Shown: positions 35,373 to 45,371 of the stretch, in pieces
Position numbering within the stretch: the first letter of the stretch is position 1
How the letters are laid out: each line of letters begins with the position of its first letter
DNA from: Marinigracilibium pacificum
GTDB taxonomy: Bacteria > Bacteroidota > Bacteroidia > Cytophagales > Cyclobacteriaceae
Length of the DNA stretch: 64,000 bases
Reading direction: 5' to 3'
NCBI RefSeq assembly: GCF_012926615.1
Contig: NZ_JABBNU010000009.1
Location: forward strand, 186,001-250,000
Notes under the pieces: generated by a model
What the model was told of the DNA's origin: nothing
The model's database searches: none
The model's input: only the letters and a program-made list of their open reading frames with translations
Program-made: the position numbers and the translations under genes

Positions 35373-37530
35373 TGTATACTAATTCAAGATCTATGTTTCG
35401 TTTATCCAGATCAGTCCTTACGACTCTAACCTTCATATTATCACCTAGAGTGATGATTCGTTTGTTTCGTTGACCAATTAGTCTCATGTTTTTCTCATCA
35501 AACTCATAATAGTCATCATCAAGGTCAGCAACACGAATCATTCCTTCACAAGCTGTGTCAGTTATTTCTATATATACACCCCAGTCTGTTACTCCGGAAA
35601 CTATACCGTTAAATTCTTCACCAACATGGTCTGACATATATTCCACCTGCTTGTATTTTATACTTGCTCGCTCAGCTTCGGTTGCACGTCTTTCCATCTC
35701 AGAACTGTGACGACATTTATTTTCAAACAAGCCTTTTTCAGCAGTTTCATTATCATCTAAATATCTCTGAAGCAAACGGTGAACCATTACATCCGGATAT
35801 CTTCTTATCGGTGATGTAAAATGAGTATAATGATCAAAGGCAAGACCAAAGTGACCTCTTTCTTCTGTTGTATAAATCGCTTTTGCCATGGTTCTGATGG
35901 CAAGTGACTCAAGGATATTTTGTTCCGGCTTACCTTCGATTTCATCCATCAAGGTATTCAAAGCTTTTGCTATATTCTCAGAATTGAGATCTACCTTATG
36001 GCCAAACCTGGCAGCAAATTTACCAAATGTTTCTAGCCTGTCTGGATCCGGGTTATCATGAACCCGGTAAACAAAGGTTAACTTTTCCTTACCCTTCTTT
36101 TTATGATAAACCTTTTCAGCTACTGACTTATTTGCCAAAAGCATAAATTCCTCAATCATCTTGTGAGCATCTTTTCTCACTTTAGGAATCACACCCAATG
36201 GCTTACCATTTTCATCAAGCTTAAACTTGACTTCTACAGTTTCAAAGTTAATTGCTCCCTTTGTATATCTTTTAGCTTTAAGTTTCTTGGCAATTGAATT
36301 CAGCAACCTGATTTCATCAGCAAAATCACCTTCCTGACCTTCGATCAGCTCTTGAGCCTCCTCATATGAGAATCTTCGATCAGAATGAATAACTCCTCTA
36401 CCAAACCAGGCATCTTTAACTGTTCCATTATCATCCATTTTGAATGTTGCCGAAAAAGTCAACCTATCCTCATTTGGCCTTAATGAACATAAGTCATTTG
36501 ACAATCGCTCGGGTAGCATTGGAATTGTTCTATCAACAAGATAAACTGATGTTGCTCTTGCAAATGCTTCCTTATCCAGAACACTATCGGGAGTAACGTA
36601 ATGTGATACATCAGCAATGTGAACACCAATTTCGTACATTCCATCACCCAGATCAACAAAGCTTAATGCATCATCAAAATCTTTGGCATCAACAGGGTCA
36701 ATTGTGAAGGTGGTTACATCGCGAAAATCTCTTCTTTTCTTGATCTCGTCATTAGTAATCTCTCCGGGAATCCTTTCTGCTGCTTCAACAATTTTTTCTT
36801 CAAACTCAAATGGAAGACCAAATTCTGCCATGATACTATGCATCTCGGCAGTATTGTCTCCAGCCTTACCAAGGATCTTTACCACTTCACCAATCGGACT
36901 TTTCTCATCTTCTGGCCAGCTGGTAATCCTGACAATTACTTTATCGTTATTTTTAGCTCCTTTGAGTTTGCCTTTATGGACGAAAATGTCCGTATGCATC
37001 CTTTTATTATCAGGAATTACAAAAGCAAATCGATCACCTAAGTCTAAACGACCAACGAACTCCATTCGTGATCTCTTGATGATTTGGACAACTCTTCCTT
37101 CAGGATTTCTACCGTCCATTGCCTCTTTAAAGATCTGAACTTCTACTTCGTCACCATCAAGGGCCTGACCCATATCGCGTGAAGCTACTTTTATATCGTG
37201 ATCTTCACCTTCAACGACAATAAACCCAAACCTTGGGTTAACAAAATCAACTTTACCTTTGAGAAGTTCGCCTTCGTAAATGGAAGTGTAGAATCCTTTA
37301 CCTGTTTCTCTGATTTTTTCATCGAGTTCCAGGTCTATCAATGCATGGACAACCATTGCCCTTGCTTTCTTATTACTTGCTCCGGCTTTTCTGGCGATTT
37401 GCTTTTCTGTAAAAGCTTTGCCGGAGTTATTATTTAAAAATTGAAGTATCTTATTCTTATATAATTCAATATTATCTTTTGTTCGTTTCTTTCCGGAACT
37501 CTTAGTTCCTTTTCTCTTTTTTTTACTCAT
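35365..37530 (-). CDS. rnr: Ribonuclease R
   Basis: The 721-residue protein starts with a very basic segment (KKKRKGTKSSGKKR) and a winged-helix-like region. Cold-shock domains follow (about 75-225, KGKVDFVNPRFGFIVVEG). The RNB catalytic domain (about 250-580) contains TIDPVDAKDFDDALS, with the Mg-binding aspartates, and HFTSPIRRYPDVMVHRLLQR. A C-terminal S1 domain (about 632-718) includes GVTDWGVYIEITD. It is a 3'-5' exoribonuclease that degrades structured RNA and takes part in RNA quality control. It lies 21 bp after the ABC ATPase gene and overlaps the next gene. Confidence 0.96.
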   Translation of the reverse strand: MSKKKRKGTKSSGKKRTKDNIELYKNKILQFLNNNSGKAFTEKQIARKAGASNKKARAMVVHALIDLELDEKIRETGKGFYTSIYEGELLKGKVDFVNPRFGFIVVEGEDHDIKVASRDMGQALDGDEVEVQIFKEAMDGRNPEGRVVQIIKRSRMEFVGRLDLGDRFAFVIPDNKRMHTDIFVHKGKLKGAKNNDKVIVRITSWPEDEKSPIGEVVKILGKAGDNTAEMHSIMAEFGLPFEFEEKIVEAAERIPGEITNDEIKKRRDFRDVTTFTIDPVDAKDFDDALSFVDLGDGMYEIGVHIADVSHYVTPDSVLDKEAFARATSVYLVDRTIPMLPERLSNDLCSLRPNEDRLTFSATFKMDDNGTVKDAWFGRGVIHSDRRFSYEEAQELIEGQEGDFADEIRLLNSIAKKLKAKRYTKGAINFETVEVKFKLDENGKPLGVIPKVRKDAHKMIEEFMLLANKSVAEKVYHKKKGKEKLTFVYRVHDNPDPDRLETFGKFAARFGHKVDLNSENIAKALNTLMDEIEGKPEQNILESLAIRTMAKAIYTTEERGHFGLAFDHYTHFTSPIRRYPDVMVHRLLQRYLDDNETAEKGLFENKCRHSSEMERRATEAERASIKYKQVEYMSDHVGEEFNGIVSGVTDWGVYIEITDTACEGMIRVADLDDDYYEFDEKNMRLIGQRNKRIITLGDNMKVRVVRTDLDKRNIDLELVYND

Positions 37531-37551
37531 TTCGTGAAATTTTTATTCACA

Positions 37552-39390
37552 TTAATAGCCATATGTGTCTGTTTTGGCTTTACGTTGGAGAGTACGTTTG
37601 CGGATATCTTCAATATTACCATGTGGAATGGCATCCATTAATTTAATGGTGTAATCTGATTTTGGCGCATCATATATACTTTCTGAGAATCCAGCCTCAA
37701 CTATTTTTCCTTCATTCATTACCATGATTCTGTCTGCAATAAATTTTACAACCGATAAATCATGTGAAATGAAAATATAGGTGAAATCGTGGTTTTCCTT
37801 AAGCCTGTTAAGCAAATTTAATACCTGTGCCTGAACCGACACATCGAGTGCCGAAACGGATTCATCACAAATGATGAATTTTGGATTCACTGAAAGGGCT
37901 CTGGCAATAACAATACGTTGACGCTGACCTCCACTAAATTCATGTGGATACCTATTATAAAATGAAGCTGAAAGTCCTACCTCTTCCAGAAGTTGCTCAG
38001 CTTTTTGCTTTCTATCGTTATTTGAGCTGCCAATATTATGAAAGCGCATTGGCTCAACAATCGCATCTCCGATGGTTTGTCTAGGGTTTAATGAGGAATA
38101 TGGATCCTGGAAGATGATTTGCATATCCTTCCTTAGCTGCATCATCTCCCTTTTGTTGAAGTCTAATATGTTCTTGCCGAAAAACAAAACCTCTCCTTCG
38201 GTAGGTTCTATCAGCCTCATCATACTTCGACCCAAAGTTGTTTTACCACACCCTGATTCTCCTACTAAACCAAGTGTTTCGCCTTCGAACACTTTAAAAC
38301 TCACATCATCTACAGCCTTGATAACCTCTTTACTCTTCTTGAAAATACCTTCTTTTACTGGAAAATAGGTCTTGAGGTTTCTAACTTCAATGATAGGTTG
38401 TTCTTTAAGCATTCTTAATTGCTTTTCCTGTATTTCATCTTCGGAAACAAGATTACTTAAAACAGCAAAAGCAGCGGATTTATATTTAGAATCTTTCTTC
38501 TCAACAATTTCACCTTCCTGATTTAACTCCATAAAATCTGATACGGTAGGAAGTTCCCTTAGCTTAACATCCATTCTTGGGCGACAAGCTAGTAAGCCCT
38601 TGGTATAAGGATGCTGTGGATTGTTGAAAATATTAAATATCGGACCTTGTTCAACTATTTTACCCTGGTACATGACAACTACTCTATCTGCAATCTCAGC
38701 TATTACACCAAGATCGTGCGTGATAAAGATTGTAGCCATATCATTATCCTCATTAAGTTCCTTCATCAGATCGACAATGTTTTTCTGAACAGTCACATCT
38801 AATGCTGTAGTAGGCTCATCGGCAATAAGCACTCTTGGGTCGCAAGACATTGCCATAGCAATCATTACTCTTTGCTTTTGACCTCCGGAAATCTGATGAG
38901 GATAAGTGTCAAATATTTTTTCAGGTCGCGGAAGTTTTACCTTTTTAAAAAGATCAATTGTACGCTGCTTCGCTTCCTTTTTACTCACATTCCTATGAAG
39001 CCTTATTGCTTCCATAACCTGATCACCACAAGTATAAACAGGATTAAGTGAACTCATAGGCTCTTGAAAAATCATAGCAATATCTTCGCCTCTGATTTTT
39101 CGCATCGTTTTTTCATCGACTTTGGTTACATCGACTGGCCCAAGCCCAGGACTGTTAAGTATTATATCTCCTCCTTCAATGTAGGCATGAGGTTTAGGTA
39201 ATAACCCCATCATGGTTAATGCTGTGACAGATTTACCAGATCCGCTTTCTCCAACTATACCAATTGTCTCTCCTTTATGAATGGTAAAACTGATATCGTC
39301 AACTGCCTTTACAACTCCTCTTTTGGTTGCAAAGCTAGTTCTCAGATTCTTTACATCAAGTATTACATTATCCTTCATCTCCATGCTCAA
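37552..39390 (-). CDS. Peptide/oligopeptide ABC transporter, fused dual ATP-binding protein
   Basis: The 612-residue protein has two ATPase domains in one chain. The first has Walker A GESGSGKSVT and signature QISGGQKQR (about 10-275); the second has GESGCGKTTLGR and FSGGQRQR (about 335-600). Each is followed by an oligopeptide-type C-terminal motif (NPQHPYTKGLLACRPR; the second end is SDYTIKLMDAIPHG). This is the GsiA/DppDF-like fused arrangement common in Bacteroidota. It would power a dipeptide or oligopeptide importer or related exporter; permease and binding-protein genes are not in this cluster. It heads the leftward operon with rnr. Confidence 0.93.
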   Translation of the reverse strand: MSMEMKDNVILDVKNLRTSFATKRGVVKAVDDISFTIHKGETIGIVGESGSGKSVTALTMMGLLPKPHAYIEGGDIILNSPGLGPVDVTKVDEKTMRKIRGEDIAMIFQEPMSSLNPVYTCGDQVMEAIRLHRNVSKKEAKQRTIDLFKKVKLPRPEKIFDTYPHQISGGQKQRVMIAMAMSCDPRVLIADEPTTALDVTVQKNIVDLMKELNEDNDMATIFITHDLGVIAEIADRVVVMYQGKIVEQGPIFNIFNNPQHPYTKGLLACRPRMDVKLRELPTVSDFMELNQEGEIVEKKDSKYKSAAFAVLSNLVSEDEIQEKQLRMLKEQPIIEVRNLKTYFPVKEGIFKKSKEVIKAVDDVSFKVFEGETLGLVGESGCGKTTLGRSMMRLIEPTEGEVLFFGKNILDFNKREMMQLRKDMQIIFQDPYSSLNPRQTIGDAIVEPMRFHNIGSSNNDRKQKAEQLLEEVGLSASFYNRYPHEFSGGQRQRIVIARALSVNPKFIICDESVSALDVSVQAQVLNLLNRLKENHDFTYIFISHDLSVVKFIADRIMVMNEGKIVEAGFSESIYDAPKSDYTIKLMDAIPHGNIEDIRKRTLQRKAKTDTYGY

Positions 39391-39479
39391 AACATTAAAA
39401 AGTGGGGGCTCTTGATTTGGCTATCCTCCCTCGATTTTAAAAGCCTAAAATACTAAAACATACGGAGTTTTAAAACGAA

Positions 39480-40199
39480 TCAAACGTATTGTATTGTACT
39501 GATATCAGTCTTCCCTATTAATTTCAGGTAAATATGCATCATCACTTCCACATCTTGCATGCAATAATTCGAAATCGCCTCCAGATCATTGTTTTCATAA
39601 TATGCCGAATGCACCTTACTTCCATCAAGATTACTCTTACTACTTGGCATACTAAATACTGCTGAAAGGGTTTCAAGGGAAGTATAGTTTTTACGATCAC
39701 CAAACTTCCAATAGTCCATTGTATCAAGGTGTTGTACTTCCCATGGCTTCTTACCGGCAAGATTTAAAACATCAGGTATCGCTACCCCATTTACGATCAT
39801 TCGACGACATAAATAAGGGAAATCAAACTCTTTACCATTATGGGCACACAAATAAAGTTTGTCCTGATTGAACTTTTCTCTTACGAGGTTAGAAAAATCT
39901 GTCAAAAGTTCATTTTCATCATCATTACTTAACTGAGTAACACGCAATTGCCATTCGTCATCAACCATTCTAATTACACCAAGCCCTATACATATGACCT
40001 TACCAAATTCAGCATAGATAGCAGCTTTTCTAGCCCATAATTCTTCGGGAGTATACTCATCAGAGTCTCGCAAATTACGAGTTTTGGCAACCCATACCTT
40101 TTGCATTCTCTCATCGAGCTGATTAAAATCAGGGGTGATTGCTACTGTTTCAATGTCTAAAAATAAAATGTGATTAAGCGGCGGTTGAAAAATTTCCAT
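39480..40199 (-). CDS. DnaQ-like (DEDD) 3'-5' exonuclease
   Basis: The 239-residue protein has a ribonuclease H-like fold of the PolB-like_2 exonuclease group. Acidic motifs are in order: D-x-E in ILFLDIETVAI (about residues 15-17), LYLCAHNGKEFDFPYL in the middle, and YCMQDVEVMMHIYL near the end. No polymerase domain is present, so it is a stand-alone DNA or RNA 3'-5' exonuclease. Its ATG overlaps the upstream gene's TAA by one base, the end of the pgi-manA-lipB run. Confidence 0.86.
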   Translation of the reverse strand: MEIFQPPLNHILFLDIETVAITPDFNQLDERMQKVWVAKTRNLRDSDEYTPEELWARKAAIYAEFGKVICIGLGVIRMVDDEWQLRVTQLSNDDENELLTDFSNLVREKFNQDKLYLCAHNGKEFDFPYLCRRMIVNGVAIPDVLNLAGKKPWEVQHLDTMDYWKFGDRKNYTSLETLSAVFSMPSSKSNLDGSKVHSAYYENNDLEAISNYCMQDVEVMMHIYLKLIGKTDISTIQYV

Positions 40200-40594
40200 T
40201 ACAGTTTAATGATGATGGCCTCTTCTCCGATTTCATCAATAAATTCAGGCTTGCCTTTCTTTATTGTCCCCGGTTTAAAGGAAATTACTCCATCAAATAG
40301 TCGATTATTTTTAAAGTAGGTTATTTTAAATTCGTTTTCCAAAGCAAACACTTCCTCAACCATTGTTTCAAAGGCCACGGCCTTATGTGAGGCTATTTTA
40401 TCTATTATGTGTCTTAATACTGAGGTTTTTACCTCTTTGCCTTTAACTACTCCTTTACCACATGAATTAATAAGAACATTTTCAAGCTCACTTTCATGGA
40501 AGTTAATAAAATACACTCTCCATTCTCCGGTTTTTTGCTTAGATAAAGCAATACCTATTTGCTCTGCTTTTTGTTCAACAATATCCTTTTTCAT
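40199..40594 (-). CDS. Conserved hypothetical protein between lipB and the exonuclease
   Basis: The 131-residue soluble protein has no signal peptide, membrane helix or known catalytic motif. The N-terminal half resembles a small alpha/beta domain (GEWRVYFINFHESELENVLINSC), and the C-terminus ends in a hydrophobic strand (GEEAIIIKL). It is translationally locked on both sides: ATGA overlap with lipB and one-base overlap with the exonuclease gene. That suggests a conserved cellular role, but I cannot name it. Confidence 0.75.
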   Translation of the reverse strand: MKKDIVEQKAEQIGIALSKQKTGEWRVYFINFHESELENVLINSCGKGVVKGKEVKTSVLRHIIDKIASHKAVAFETMVEEVFALENEFKITYFKNNRLFDGVISFKPGTIKKGKPEFIDEIGEEAIIIKL

Positions 40595-41325
40595 TTCTCT
40601 TGTGATTCATACACCATTTCAAACTCAAAGATCTCTGCCAAATATCCTTTGACCTTGTCTTTCACTTCCTCGAAATCAACTTTTCTTCCAAGTTCCTTAT
40701 CGAGAGATGTTACGGCCTTATCATCAATTCCACACGGAATTATATGCCCGAAATATGAAAGATCTGCATTCACATTAAAAGCAAAGCCATGCATAGTTAC
40801 CCATCTGCTTGATTTCACTCCCATAGCACAGATTTTTCTGGGGTTCTTCTGCTCTTCATGATCCAGCCATACACCAGTAAGCCCGTCGATTCTGCCAGAC
40901 TTAATACCATAATCTGCAAGAGTCCTGATAATCGCTTCTTCGAGAAAGCGCATATACTTATGAATATCGGTAAAAAAGTTTTCAAGGTCAAGTATAGGAT
41001 ACCCTACTAATTGACCCGGACCATGGTAAGTGATGTCGCCACCTCTGTTTATTTTATAATAAGTAGCTTCATACTGCTTCAGCCCTTCCTCATCTAACAA
41101 TAAGTTTTCAGGCTTCCCACTTTTTCCTAAGGTATATACATGTGGGTGCTGGCAAAATATCAAATAATTAGGTGTTTCGGTCTGATCGCTCTCCTCAACC
41201 TTTCTATTTTGAATCTTTTGATCAACAGTCTGATTAAATAATTCGCCTTGTTTATCCCAAGCTTCCTGATAATCTATCAATCCCCAATCCAAAAACTGTA
41301 CCTGCTTATTTATTCTTTCATTCAT
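40591..41325 (-). CDS. lipB: Octanoyl-[ACP]:protein N-octanoyltransferase
   Basis: With the start at ATG 41325 (MNERINKQVQFLDWG) the protein has 244 residues. LipB motifs are clear: HPHVYTLGKSG, NRGGDITYHGPGQLVGYPI, the catalytic Lys in MGVKSSRW and the catalytic Cys in HIIPCGIDDKAVTSL (about C198). It moves octanoyl groups from ACP to lipoyl domains, the first step of lipoate synthesis; lipA is not adjacent. The ATGA overlap with the manA stop decides the start, and another ATGA overlap couples the next gene. Confidence 0.95.
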   Translation of the reverse strand: MNERINKQVQFLDWGLIDYQEAWDKQGELFNQTVDQKIQNRKVEESDQTETPNYLIFCQHPHVYTLGKSGKPENLLLDEEGLKQYEATYYKINRGGDITYHGPGQLVGYPILDLENFFTDIHKYMRFLEEAIIRTLADYGIKSGRIDGLTGVWLDHEEQKNPRKICAMGVKSSRWVTMHGFAFNVNADLSYFGHIIPCGIDDKAVTSLDKELGRKVDFEEVKDKVKGYLAEIFEFEMVYESQEK

Positions 41326-42311
41326 GATTCTGAAATACAAGTCTGTAATAACTTTGACTGGCCATCAATCGCTTTGATCTTTATCTCACTACAGGCTGCA
41401 GGAAGAAGAATTGTTTTTCCCTTAGGAAGTAAATTTGTTTCTCCATTATAAACAATTTCTGTAGTACCTTCTATGGCCATCAATACAACAAACGAACCTA
41501 AGGCGGATGGGGTTATTGAAGTTTCAGTTTGAATTGTTAACTGTTTAACATCAAAATAACTGTTAGCAACTAACTGATCAGAGGTATCAGGTTTTGTGGC
41601 TGGTCTTACTTTATACTGATCTTTATATTCATAATCAAGAGCTTCATATGCATCATCAATATGAAGCTCACGTTTGTTTCCATTAGTATCAACACGGTCA
41701 AAGTCATAAACTCTATAAGTAAGATCTGAACTCTGTTGGATTTCAGCTAGCAATATCCCCTTACCTATCGTATGTATTCTTCCCGCAGGAATATCATAAA
41801 CATCACCCTCTTCAACTTCATGATTCAAAAGAGTATCTGCTACCTTTCCCTCCTCAACCATTTTTTGAAACTTGTCTCTTGACATATTTTCTTTAAATCC
41901 GGAAACAAGAGTCGAACCTTCTTCAGCAGATATGATATACCACATTTCATTTTTACCAAATGGCTGGCTATGCTTCTTCATGGCAAGTGCATCATCAGGA
42001 TGAACCTGAACTGATAAATCCTGAGCAGCATCTATGAATTTAAAAAGTAAAGGGAAATCTCTACCATACTTTTTATAAACCCTTTCTCCCAAAATTTCTA
42101 CCGGGAACCTCTCGATAAGCTCGGTCAATTTTATCCCATCAAAAGGACCACCATTAACAACGCTAACATCACCCGGCACTCCTGAGATTTCCCAGCTCTC
42201 ACCGATAGGTTCATCGCCTGTCAAAGGTTTATTAAGTAAAGTTCCTAATTTTCTTCCACCCCAAATCTTTTCCTTCAGAATAGGGTGAAACTTAAGAGGC
42301 ATTAAGTTCAT
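41322..42311 (-). CDS. manA: Mannose-6-phosphate isomerase, type I
   Basis: The 329-residue protein has type I phosphomannose isomerase features: FHPILKEKIWGGRKLG at the start, FKFIDAAQDLSVQVHPDDA with a zinc-binding His, EMWYIISAEEGSTLV, and the later GDVYDIPAGRIHTIG zinc ligand. It is of the short bacterial class. It interconverts fructose-6-phosphate and mannose-6-phosphate, feeding sugar nucleotide and exopolysaccharide synthesis. It lies 11 bp after pgi, so two fructose-6-phosphate enzymes share one operon. An alternative start at 42302 would remove three residues. Confidence 0.94.
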   Translation of the reverse strand: MNLMPLKFHPILKEKIWGGRKLGTLLNKPLTGDEPIGESWEISGVPGDVSVVNGGPFDGIKLTELIERFPVEILGERVYKKYGRDFPLLFKFIDAAQDLSVQVHPDDALAMKKHSQPFGKNEMWYIISAEEGSTLVSGFKENMSRDKFQKMVEEGKVADTLLNHEVEEGDVYDIPAGRIHTIGKGILLAEIQQSSDLTYRVYDFDRVDTNGNKRELHIDDAYEALDYEYKDQYKVRPATKPDTSDQLVANSYFDVKQLTIQTETSITPSALGSFVVLMAIEGTTEIVYNGETNLLPKGKTILLPAACSEIKIKAIDGQSKLLQTCISES

Positions 42312-42322
42312 TCTAATAATTT

Positions 42323-43975
42323 CTACTTTCTAAATTCCTTATACGCATTGATAAGGCCGTTTGTCGAAGCATCATGTGTATCGACTTTATCATCCGAATT
42401 TAATTCCGGAAGAATCTTTTTTGCTAACTGCTTACCTAACTCTACCCCCCACTGATCAAAGCTAAAGATGTTCCAGATAACACCTTGAACAAACACCTTA
42501 TGCTCATACATCGCGATTAAGGCCCCTAAAGTTTGTGGGTCTAATTCTTTGAACAGAATGGAATTAGTCGGTTTATTTCCTTCAAATATCTTAAATGGAA
42601 GTAAAAAGTCAATTTCTTCTGTTGACTTTCCTAAAGATTCAAGTTCAGCTTTTACTTCATTACCATCTTTCCCTTTCATCAACGCTTCCGTCTGAGCAAA
42701 ATAATTTGACAATAGCTTTTGATGATGGTCGCCAATCTGATTATGTGTTTTTGCCGGAGCAAGGAAGTCACAAGGAATTATTTTGGTGCCCTGATGAATC
42801 AATTGGTAAAAAGCATGCTGTCCGTTAGTACCAGGCTCACCCCAGATTACCGGACCGGTTTGATATTCAACATTTTTACCTAATCGATCAACATATTTAC
42901 CATTACTCTCCATATCTCCTTGTTGGAAATAAGCTGCAAATCTATGCATATACTGATCGTATGGAAGTATTGCTAATGACTCAGCACCAAAGAAATTATT
43001 ATACCAAATACCTAGCATTGCCAAAATTACAGGCAGGTTCTTTTCAGGCGAGGTAGTCTTAAAATGGGTATCCATCTCGTACGCTCCTTTTAAAAGCGAT
43101 TCAAAGTGATCAAACCCTATTGTACAAGCAATTGATAGTCCAATGGCTGACCAAAGCGAATATCTTCCACCAACCCAATCCCAAAATTCGAACATATTAT
43201 CAGGATCGATACCAAACTCTGTTACTGATTCGGTATTTGTGCTTAGTGCAACAAAATGCTTTTTGACTGCCTCTTTATTACCTGCTGCTTGTAAAAACCA
43301 TGCTTTAGCAGTTTCAGCATTAGTCATGGTTTCTTGAGTAGTAAAAGTTTTTGATGCTATGATGAAAAGTGTATTCTCCGGATCAACAACTTTTAATACT
43401 TCTGCAATATGTGAACCATCAACATTTGAAACAAAGTGTGTTTTAATATGTGGTACAGTATAAGGTTTTAAGGCTTCGGTAACCATGTATGGTCCCAGAT
43501 CTGATCCTCCAATACCTATATTAACAATGTGTTCAATTCTTTTTCCAGTAAATCCTTTCCATTCTCCGCTGATCAGCTTATCGCTGAACGATTTCATTTT
43601 GTTAAGCACCCGTTTAACATCCGGCATCACGTCTTCTCCATCAACCAACACAGGTTCTCCGGACATATTTCTTAGTGCAGTATGAAGCACCGCTCTATCC
43701 TCGGTTTGGTTAATATGATCTCCGGAAAACATTGCCTTTATAGCATCACCTAATTTGCATTCTTCAGCAAGTTCATTAAGTAATGACATTGTTTCTTCTG
43801 TTATCCTGTTTTTTGAAAAATCAAGGAGGATATTATTAAACTGAACCGAAAACTTATTAAACCTGTCCTTATCTTCCTCAAAAAGATCCTTCATGTGAAG
43901 ATCTTTAACCTTATTATAATGGGTGGTTAGCTTTGACCAGCTTTTGGTATTTTGTGGATTTATTTTTGGTAGCAT
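42323..43975 (-). CDS. pgi: Glucose-6-phosphate isomerase
   Basis: The 550-residue protein is full length. Both family signatures are present: [19 protein letters not shown] and the later [19 protein letters not shown], together with [17 protein letters not shown] and [15 protein letters not shown] near the end. It interconverts glucose-6-phosphate and fructose-6-phosphate in glycolysis. It heads a leftward operon with manA, lipB and two further genes, and its start is back-to-back with yraN. Confidence 0.97.
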   Translation of the reverse strand: MLPKINPQNTKSWSKLTTHYNKVKDLHMKDLFEEDKDRFNKFSVQFNNILLDFSKNRITEETMSLLNELAEECKLGDAIKAMFSGDHINQTEDRAVLHTALRNMSGEPVLVDGEDVMPDVKRVLNKMKSFSDKLISGEWKGFTGKRIEHIVNIGIGGSDLGPYMVTEALKPYTVPHIKTHFVSNVDGSHIAEVLKVVDPENTLFIIASKTFTTQETMTNAETAKAWFLQAAGNKEAVKKHFVALSTNTESVTEFGIDPDNMFEFWDWVGGRYSLWSAIGLSIACTIGFDHFESLLKGAYEMDTHFKTTSPEKNLPVILAMLGIWYNNFFGAESLAILPYDQYMHRFAAYFQQGDMESNGKYVDRLGKNVEYQTGPVIWGEPGTNGQHAFYQLIHQGTKIIPCDFLAPAKTHNQIGDHHQKLLSNYFAQTEALMKGKDGNEVKAELESLGKSTEEIDFLLPFKIFEGNKPTNSILFKELDPQTLGALIAMYEHKVFVQGVIWNIFSFDQWGVELGKQLAKKILPELNSDDKVDTHDASTNGLINAYKEFRK

Positions 43976-44048
43976 GATATTTGCTTTAAAATCATCAATT
44001 AACAGTCTGTTATACTATATTAGTCTATTATCAACTATTATTGTAAAA

Positions 44049-44408
44049 TTGGAAAGAAATTTTAACAGAAACAGACAAATCGGCAATAAAGGTGAGGAAA
44101 AAGCAGCATTATTCCTAAGAAGTCTGGGTTTTGACATTATAGAAACCAACTACCGATACAGCCATTCCGAAATCGATATAATTGCATTAAAAGATTGCAA
44201 AATTCATTTTATTGAAGTCAAAACGAGAACTTCAGATCAATATGGAGAACCCGAGGAAGCTATTGATGACAGCAAGCTTGAATCCATGATGTCTGTAGCA
44301 GATCATTATGTTGATAAGATTGACTGGAATGGCAATATTCAATTTGATGCCATTTCCATTTTGCTTAAAGATGATATTAGATTAGACTATTTTGAAGACA
44401 TTTGTTGA
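44049..44408 (+). CDS. YraN/UPF0102-family endonuclease-like protein
   Basis: The YraN core starts at RQIGNKGEEKAALFLRSLGF and contains the PD-(D/E)XK-like pattern SEIDIIALKDCKIHFIEVKTR, so the fold resembles Holliday-junction resolvase-type nucleases. I choose the in-frame TTG at 44049, giving 119 residues as usual for the family; the ATG at 43974 would add 25 hydrophobic residues with no counterpart that I know, and 43923 would overlap pgi. The real start remains uncertain. The 3' end overlaps the convergent MORN-like gene by 22 bp. Confidence 0.78.
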   Translation: MERNFNRNRQIGNKGEEKAALFLRSLGFDIIETNYRYSHSEIDIIALKDCKIHFIEVKTRTSDQYGEPEEAIDDSKLESMMSVADHYVDKIDWNGNIQFDAISILLKDDIRLDYFEDIC

Positions 44409-45265
44409 ATGAATTCAACCGGGACTTCAGCATTGTACACCGGATTATATTCGAAGATAACTTTCCCTCTTTCGTCCCATTCCTTTAGCACATATGGAAT
44501 AAAATCATTGTCATAAGGGTTATCACGGTATTGCATTTGCCTTTTTCGCCTTCTGCGCTCGTAAAACTCTGTCCAGACGCCAACTTTTTCTCCATTTTCA
44601 TATTCACCAACAACAGCTACGAGTCCATTTTCATGGAAATAATAATAGTAACCTTCTTTTTCACCATACTCAATGGGAATAACTTCTTTTAGTTTCTTTC
44701 TGTCAGCATCGTAATAACTAGCATATGAATTTTTAGGCCATCCACGGAAGTATTTTTCTTTGTCTTTTAGAACGTAGTAATCATACATTTTCCCATAAGT
44801 CTCCCAACGCCCATGCTTCATACCTTTATAAAAGATGCCTTCCATAAGCGTATGTTCCGTATTAAACTGACGATAAGGTCCGTGAAGTAATGGCCCCAGC
44901 TCCGGGTCGTATTTATCAGGAGTAGTTACTTTTATCTTGCGTTCATCATAGCTGTAATAATGAATATCCCTAACATATTTGTTAGGAGTTTCATTAACTT
45001 TCAAAAGGTAAAACTTTTCATAAACAACCTTTTGCCCAACGCCTCTTTTGGTAAACATCTTACGGGTTTTAATTCCGTAAAACTCTTTCTTCTTCTTTTT
45101 CTCCTTTAATTTAACTTCTTCATCTTCCTCATCATCATTAGTTCCGATCTCTAGATTAACAGACTCAGGCACATCAGAGCTGATTACAGAATACTCAGTA
45201 TCCTGACTAAAAGCCAGAAAGCTGGTGGTTAAAAATAAAGCCGTTATATAAAGTTGTTTTTTCAT
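44387..45265 (-). CDS. Exported MORN-like repeat protein
   Basis: The 292-residue protein has a signal peptide (about 1-20, ending AFSQ). A highly charged linker follows (EDEEVKLKEKKKKKE), then repeats of the toxin-antitoxin-type MORN variant, such as FYKGMKHGRWETYG, NGLVAVVGEYENGEKVGVW and EWDERGKVIFEYNP. Such proteins are widespread in Bacteroidota envelopes, with no settled function. Its end overlaps yraN by 22 bp, and it begins 106 bp after htpG ends, across a terminator, so it should be transcribed separately. Confidence 0.78.
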   Translation of the reverse strand: MKKQLYITALFLTTSFLAFSQDTEYSVISSDVPESVNLEIGTNDDEEDEEVKLKEKKKKKEFYGIKTRKMFTKRGVGQKVVYEKFYLLKVNETPNKYVRDIHYYSYDERKIKVTTPDKYDPELGPLLHGPYRQFNTEHTLMEGIFYKGMKHGRWETYGKMYDYYVLKDKEKYFRGWPKNSYASYYDADRKKLKEVIPIEYGEKEGYYYYFHENGLVAVVGEYENGEKVGVWTEFYERRRRKRQMQYRDNPYDNDFIPYVLKEWDERGKVIFEYNPVYNAEVPVEFIQQMSSK

Positions 45266-45325
45266 TCAATTAATTAAACGAAGCTAAAAGAAAAAGATTT
45301 TACTTTAAGATAAAGTAAAAAAAAT

Positions 45326-45351
45326 AGGTCTTGCCTGAATAAGCAAGACCT
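45326..45351 (-). terminator. Rho-independent terminator of htpG
   Basis: On the minus strand a 9-bp stem (AGGTCTTGC / GCAAGACCT, loop of 8) is followed by a T run (complement of the A stretch at 45317-45324). It lies 21 bp past the htpG stop. Confidence 0.88.
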
Positions 45352-45371
45352 TTGGTATTTAAATATTATAA

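Noticed and set aside
36683-37138. Rightward 151-residue frame inside rnr
   Set aside because: It lies entirely antisense to the clearly coding cold-shock and RNB regions of rnr and has no recognisable domain or start context.
37552-39390. Suspected artificial fusion of two ABC ATPase genes
   Set aside because: A fused dual-ATPase (GsiA-like) protein is a known natural architecture, and the linker is long and in frame.
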